64,000 nt of DNA from Rhizopus arrhizus (Eukaryota; Mucoromycota; Mucoromycetes; Mucorales; Rhizopodaceae). The notes under the pieces are model-generated. The model saw only the letters and a list, made by a program, of their open reading frames with translations, was not told where the DNA came from and searched no databases. The stretch covers positions 372,001-436,000 of the forward strand of contig JAKZZE010000029.1 in the NCBI GenBank assembly GCA_024220505.1, given 5' to 3'. Below are positions 58,845 through 64,000 of this stretch, piece by piece (positions within the stretch are counted from its first letter, which is position 1; every line of letters begins with the position of its first letter). A program made the position numbers and the translations under genes.

Positions 58845-61538
58845 ATGATTAGTTCAGAAGAAGCTTCCCTTACAAATGGGATGAGTAATTTACACTTAAA
58901 GGCTGACAACTATTCGGGTGAATCTGATGACGATCAACCACTCTCCCATCCAAGGTTTTCTATTGTTAAAAGTAATATAAGACCAGCCCACTTTGTCAAA
59001 CCAGCACCTCAGTTTCCTCCTTCTTCTAATAATGCTGATATGCGTACAGTTCAAGGTTTATACGAAAACTATTCACAAAAGGTGTATATGGAAGGTTACA
59101 TCTATAAGAAAAATGATTTGACAGTCGAGGGTAAACCTTTTGGTGAAGTTCAGTGGTCTAAATGGTACATGGAGCTCTGTGGGCCTGTATTAGCATTATG
59201 GGACGCTCAATCAGAAAGTGAAGTGATGCCTCAATACATTCATATTGTTGATGCCAATGTCGACATATTTACTGGTGCTGATCGAGAACATGTCTTTTCA
59301 CTCAATTCAACAGGTGCCAATCGCTTCTTATTTGACGCGACTGACAGAGATTCATTGATCAAGTGGGCTTGTGCAATTCGATTGTCTTGCTTTGAATGCT
59401 GCAAATTGCAAGAAATTTATACAAAAAAATTCATAACTTTGCCAAGTTACTCAGAGTACCTTGCTAAACCCATCAATAAGATGGAAGGAACGGTACAGGT
59501 CAGATTCTCAGGTATGACAGAATGGCAAAAATATTGGGCCGTCGTGACAGATAAAAAGGATGGCATGAAATTGTTTGGAAAGAAATCTGCCAAAGCTGAA
59601 CGTATCTCGTTTTATGAATCCAAAAAGGCCAAGGCACCATTATACACTATGACACATGTTGTACAAGCATATACTATTTATCCTGAATCACCTCAACTAA
59701 TGGAATCAACGACTGTATTTAAAATAGAAGGTGTTTTGCAAGATCAAGAAAAATCATCGAGTGCGTGGATCATGTCTTCTTCACCTAAGGAATTGGTACA
59801 GTGGATGATTGCAACATGTGATGTATTCAAATTGTATGGAAGACCAGCTCGTTTATTAGATGATGTCAACAATAGTCAGTCGCTCAACTTTGCTGAATTT
59901 ATGAACGATGCATCTCTCTTTTTGGACTTGTCTGATGTGTTAACTCGTCATAATGTAGAAGCTGAATTACCTAGTAACTCTCAATTAGCATCCATTTTAC
60001 AACACAAAATTACACAACAAAAACAGCAAAGATTTAGTAATGTACGTCAACCAGGGGTGGGATTAATTCATCAAATACCTGAACGTGGTAACGTCAACAA
60101 TAGCAGTAACCATTCCATCATGAGTGAACAAAGACCTGTACCACAACGAATGTCCGCTGTGCCTTCATCTTCTTTAAGTTTAAATCAGCCACAACAACAG
60201 CAGCAACAATATCAGCAGCAGCAGCAGCAAAAACAAAAATTAAATCAAGGTCGAATGACTTATGCTAGCGATGATGATGAGGATGAGGATGAAGAGGAGG
60301 AGGATTCGGATAGTGATAATGATTCAATTTTTAATAATAAAAAACCACAAACGACACAAGAAAGCTTGCCTACTTTATCAACAACAGAAGAAGGTAGCTT
60401 TAGAAACAGTATTTTAGAGGATATTGAAAAAAAGAATCAAACAAACACATCTTTAAGCCAACATTCAAAAAAACTTGAATCAGCCGCAGAGAGTGAGGAA
60501 GAAGAGGAAGTACAAAATAATAAAAAAACAAAACCACAGCCAAGGTTACCACGACCAAAAACAACACAAACACAAATCAGTATTAGTGACTCTGAAGAAG
60601 ACGAAGAAGAAGAAGAAGAAGAAGAGGCTGGTTATGATGACAGTGATGATGACGATGTGCCTATTCATCAATCAAGACAGAATTTTGCATACAATCATAA
60701 CTATGATGAACATTATAATGGAATGTACGATACCGAACAATATTATGAAAATGGATACCCACCAATGACAGAAGATGGACCCGTCATTCCTCAACTAGGC
60801 GATCATTTCGCTACTCAAAATTCATTACTAGACACATTCAGACCCGACTATCCATCTGCTCGTGACCAAGAAGGTTATGCAAGAGCCACAGGTCAACCTT
60901 TGATTCAAGTACCCAATAAACCACCTGAGCCTCGCGCTGGTTTGGTAGGCATGATTTCGCAAATTGAGCATGAAAAGAAGACAAAGGAGGCTAATAAGAG
61001 TCGAATGTTTGATAAAGAGCGTATATTAGAAAGAGAAAGAGAAAGATATCTTATGGAACAAAGAGCACAGCAACAACAGATGATGCAGGTAATAGAAAAA
61101 AAAAGGATTCATCTATTCTATGCTTATGATTCATAGCAGGCGCCTATGATGGGCTCAGGCATGATGAATCAACCAATGATGAATTCTATGGTAAACATGC
61201 CTATGAATAATCCACCAATGTCTATGAGCAACCCACAGATGTCAATGAATAATCCACAAATGCCGATGAATAACCCACAGATGCCCATGATGGGTCAAAT
61301 GCCGCCTATGATGGGTATGATGGGCCAACCAATGATGTATCCAATGATGAATATGCCAATGATGCCCATGATGATGGACCCACACATGTCAATGATGTTG
61401 ATGCAGCAACAATATGGCCAGTATAATCCCATGTGGAATCAATCACAAATGTTTGGAAGTTCTCAATTTGGCGATGAAGATGATGATGAAGATGATGATG
61501 TACCTCTTGGTGCAAAAGAAAATACACATAAACAATAA
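58845..61538 (+). CDS. PH-domain protein, Caf120/Skg3-like
   Basis: Exons 58845-61088 and 61140-61538 give 880 residues. A PH domain lies near residues 80-190 (VYMEGYIYKKNDLTVEGKPF, WSKWYMELCGPVLALWDAQS). A second PH-like region follows near 205-330 (VRFSGMTEWQKYWAVVTDKK). This resembles fungal Caf120/Skg3 proteins, linked in yeast to CCR4-NOT and bud-neck localisation. The rest is low complexity: polyglutamine (residues 445-465), several Asp/Glu tracts, and a C-terminal Met/Asn/Pro-rich region of about 100 residues (repeats of MNNPQMP), ending DDDEDDDVPLGAKENTHKQ. The acceptor is TAGCAG, a NAGNAG pair that could add or omit one Gln. It converges on threonine synthase with 58 bp between stops. 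Confidence 0.85.
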
Positions 61539-61596
61539 TCCTTTTTTTTTATTTAGAAATAAAAAGAAACTATTTTTCTATACACAAAAATATAAA

Positions 61597-63242
61597 TTAA
61601 AATGTGATACCCTCCTTGCGCAACTCGGTTTCAATAACATCCATCACCAATTGTGGTTCAGCACGTTCAACAAAGGTTACTCTACGTTCTTTTTCTAATA
61701 AACCAATGAATTCAGTGGGTAATACATCCTTTTGGAAATCAAAATGAGGGTTTGTCTTGAGAGCATTCTCAACAGCTTCGGAGAATTTAGCAGGATGAGC
61801 TGTAGCTAAACAGATCAAGATATCGGATCCAGCAGGGTAAGACTTAAGCTGTTCACGTTCAATCAATTCATTAGCGGCTGCAACACCAACAGCAGTGTGG
61901 GGATCAAGTACATAGGGCTTCACGTCACCAGTAGGTTCATAGTATTCGCGAATGGTATTGGATGTCTCTTGATCGGACACACGAGCAGCATCAAAGATTT
62001 CACGTGCTTTGAGCACAACTTGATCAGATACTTTGAATACGCCATTTTCTTTCAATTCTTGCATCCAGCTAGCTACTGTCTGTCCAGCCTTATCGCATAA
62101 CTCTTCATTCACTGTTTTTCCTTCGTCACTGTCTGTCTCGCGAGCAAGGTACCACAGCAAACGTTCAAAGTTGGAAGAGACCAAGATGTCCATTGCAGGA
62201 GACAAAGTAGCCTTCACACCACCATCAGAACCTGTTTGCTTTTCATAAGCATTTGAACGGAAGAAACGGTAAAGGATATCATTTTCATTGGTAGCAATCA
62301 ATAACTTGTTGACAGGGAGACCCATACGGTAGGCATAGTAACCAGCCAAAATGTCACCAAAGTTACCTGTAGGGACAGAGAAATCAAATTTGATGGCTTC
62401 AGCTTCAGGAGAGGCAGGATCTAAGTTCAAGGAGCGTAAAAGAGAGAAATAGGCTTGGAAATAGTAAACGGTCTGTGCCAAAATACGAGCCCAGTTGATG
62501 GAATTGACAGCACCCAGATGATGACGGTTATTGAACTCCTTGTTACCAAATAAGTTCTTGACAATATCTTGACAGTCGTCAAAGGTACCTTCGACAGCCA
62601 AGTTATGTACGTTGGCGTCCAAGACTGTGGTCATTTGTGCTTCTTGAATAGGGCTGACTCTTCCGCGAGGATGGAGGATGAAGACGGACACATTCTTTTT
62701 ATTGCGGAGACCGTAAATGGCAGCACTAAAGTCCTGTTGGCTTTCTTAATGAAATTTATAAATCAGCTCACTTACCTTCCAGTGTCACCAGAGGTGGCGC
62801 CGACTACAGTAAGACGGTGAACATGGCCTTCCTTGGCTTCTTGTCTGTTACGACGTTCCAAGAAATATTCAAAAAGGTTTCCAACAAATTGAAGAGCTAC
62901 GTCCTTGAAGGCAAAGGTAGGTCCATGGAAAAGCTCCATTACATAGAATCCATCCTTGATCTTAGCTAAAGGTGTAACATCACTAGATCTAAAAGTGGCA
63001 TAAGAGCGTTCAATCAACTTCTCAAGATCGGCACGAGGAATTTCGGAATCGTCAATGTACAAGGACAAAATCTCGGCTGCGAGTTGTTGAAAAGTATAGT
63101 TGGACCATGCTTGACGCCAGTTTTGAGGTAAACTGGGAATAGCTTGAGGGATAAAGAGACCACCATCAGGACCAAGACCGGCCATGACAGCTTCTTCAAA
63201 GCTATAATTTTTGGCTTGTCCACGAGTAGATCTGTACTTCAT
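61597..63242 (-). CDS. THR4: Threonine synthase
   Basis: Exons 63242-62776 and 62725-61597 give 531 residues; yeast Thr4 has 514. The protein starts MKYRSTRGQAKNYSFEEAVM, the standard N-terminus of fungal/bacterial class II threonine synthases. The PLP-lysine motif is HGPTFAFKDVALQF near residue 120. Other blocks are VVGATSGDTGSAAIYGLRNK, NSINWARILAQTVYYFQAYF, VPTGNFGDILAGYYAYRMGL, and LDPHTAVGVAAANELIEREQ. It converts O-phospho-homoserine to threonine, the last step of threonine synthesis, probably in the cytosol. The single intron splits SGDTG|S at a GTAAGT donor. The ATG is the first in frame and matches the family start. Confidence 0.95.
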
Positions 63243-64000
63243 TTTTGTTTATGAAAAAAAAAAAAGAAAAGGAAGGTGTTGTACATTTTTTTCATTGGTA
63301 TAAAAAAAGGTTGGGTTTAGTGACTCATTTTTTATCAAACTTATGAATTGACAGCCAATCATATTGGGTATTTTGTGCCACTTATTTTTCATAAAAAAAA
63401 AAGTGGTTTGATAAGACGATTGTGTAAACCAATCGATTTCAATAAGAAAAAATCGATTAGATATAGGCAATGATAGGACTATGCATAGGTCAGATATATT
63501 CCACTATAAAATTTACATTTATAAAAGCATACGCTAACTGTAAAATACATTTTTTTTGTACACAAAGTAACCCCTGATTGAGTTTTTCTATTTTGGTTGA
63601 TAGTGATTATACGCGCAATGAAGAGAGAAGCATTATCCAAAAATTGATATTGTGATTTACTTTAGAGAACCAATTTAAGTATCTCTTAAAAAGGAACCTT
63701 ACTTTGATAACCCAATGTGAAGAAAGCCTGTAGGTCATACAATAAATGAAATGTATTCAATAACATCCAAGTTCAAAGATGCTTTTATTTGTATCCCTTC
63801 TGTTAAATGATATAATACTTGATTAAAGGTCAAAGTTATAATATTGCAGGAAAGGAAGAACATAAAAGTAAAAGTAAAGAAAAAAAAAAAGCACACAAGG
63901 TCAAATTATTTGAAATATAAAAACCAAAAAGAGATACAAATTTCAAGCAAGAAATCGAAAGGAAATGTAAACCGAAATTATGTTATGTTCTACTAGAGTA
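63243..64000. other. Upstream region of threonine synthase
   Basis: AT-rich, no gene seen. The first few hundred bases should be the THR4 promoter. TGACTCA, a Gcn4/Cpc1 (general amino-acid control) consensus site, appears at 63320-63326 in the sequence agtgactcattttt, about 80 bp upstream of the start codon. Confidence 0.5.
63320..63326. promoter_or_regulatory. Gcn4/Cpc1-type site TGACTCA upstream of threonine synthase
   Basis: The perfect TGACTCA palindrome core lies about 80 bp before the ATG of an amino-acid biosynthesis gene. In yeast Gcn4 binds this sequence and induces such genes during amino-acid starvation. Conservation of the circuit here is inferred. Confidence 0.55.

Noticed and set aside
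1..64000. CRISPR arrays, rRNA genes and bacterial-type operons
   Set aside because: No spaced direct repeats or rRNA signatures were seen, and the intron-rich genes are clearly eukaryotic.

Overview
The window is nuclear DNA from a filamentous fungus, most likely an early-diverging Mucoromycota species of Mucorales type. The evidence is an AT-rich, intron-dense layout (introns mostly about 45-75 bp), an EF-hand aspartate/glutamate carrier, a Rhizopus/Mucor-style decayed Fanzor-like gene with a zinc knuckle, and orthologue lengths close to those of animals. I cannot name the species. All gene models were spliced by eye; most give total lengths divisible by three and protein lengths typical of their family.

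0-11.5 kb is a dense housekeeping block: a mitochondrial carrier fragment, the spliceosomal helicase PRP2/DHX16, the AP-2 mu subunit, head-to-head with it the nonsense-mediated-decay factor UPF2, then a Rab5 GTPase. 11.5-20.9 kb is sparse: a small NRG1-like zinc-finger gene, a gene-poor AT-rich stretch with a degenerate Fanzor/TnpB-like relic, and a secreted polysaccharide lyase family 8 gene. 20.9-29.8 kb is one giant gene, UTP20.

31-41 kb holds accessory and metabolic genes: a flavin monooxygenase (FMO), a CDF zinc transporter, a GT15 mannosyltransferase, a Myb-repeat gene with a frameshift and a SAM methyltransferase. 41-51.3 kb holds small regulatory and trafficking genes: an unknown 125-residue protein, CK2 beta, a FYRN/FYRC (TBRG1-like) protein, a bZIP factor, a GRIP golgin, the Bos1 SNARE and a C2H2 protein. 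52.7-54.5 kb is a pseudogene paralogue of the FMO. 55-63.2 kb holds a DUF2470-like membrane protein, a Caf120/Skg3-like PH protein and threonine synthase.

Two themes connect the genes: RNA processing and ribosome making (PRP2, UPF2, UTP20, possibly Caf120/Skg3) and membrane traffic (AP-2 mu, Rab5, Bos1, GRIP golgin, GT15). No complete new multi-gene system is evident. The most notable observations are terminal micro-exons of 5 and 6 nt that carry functional C-termini, GC-AG and very short introns, an FMO pair whose 5' end including introns is nearly identical while the rest has diverged, the Fanzor relic, and a PL8 lyase in a fungus group whose walls contain polyglucuronides.
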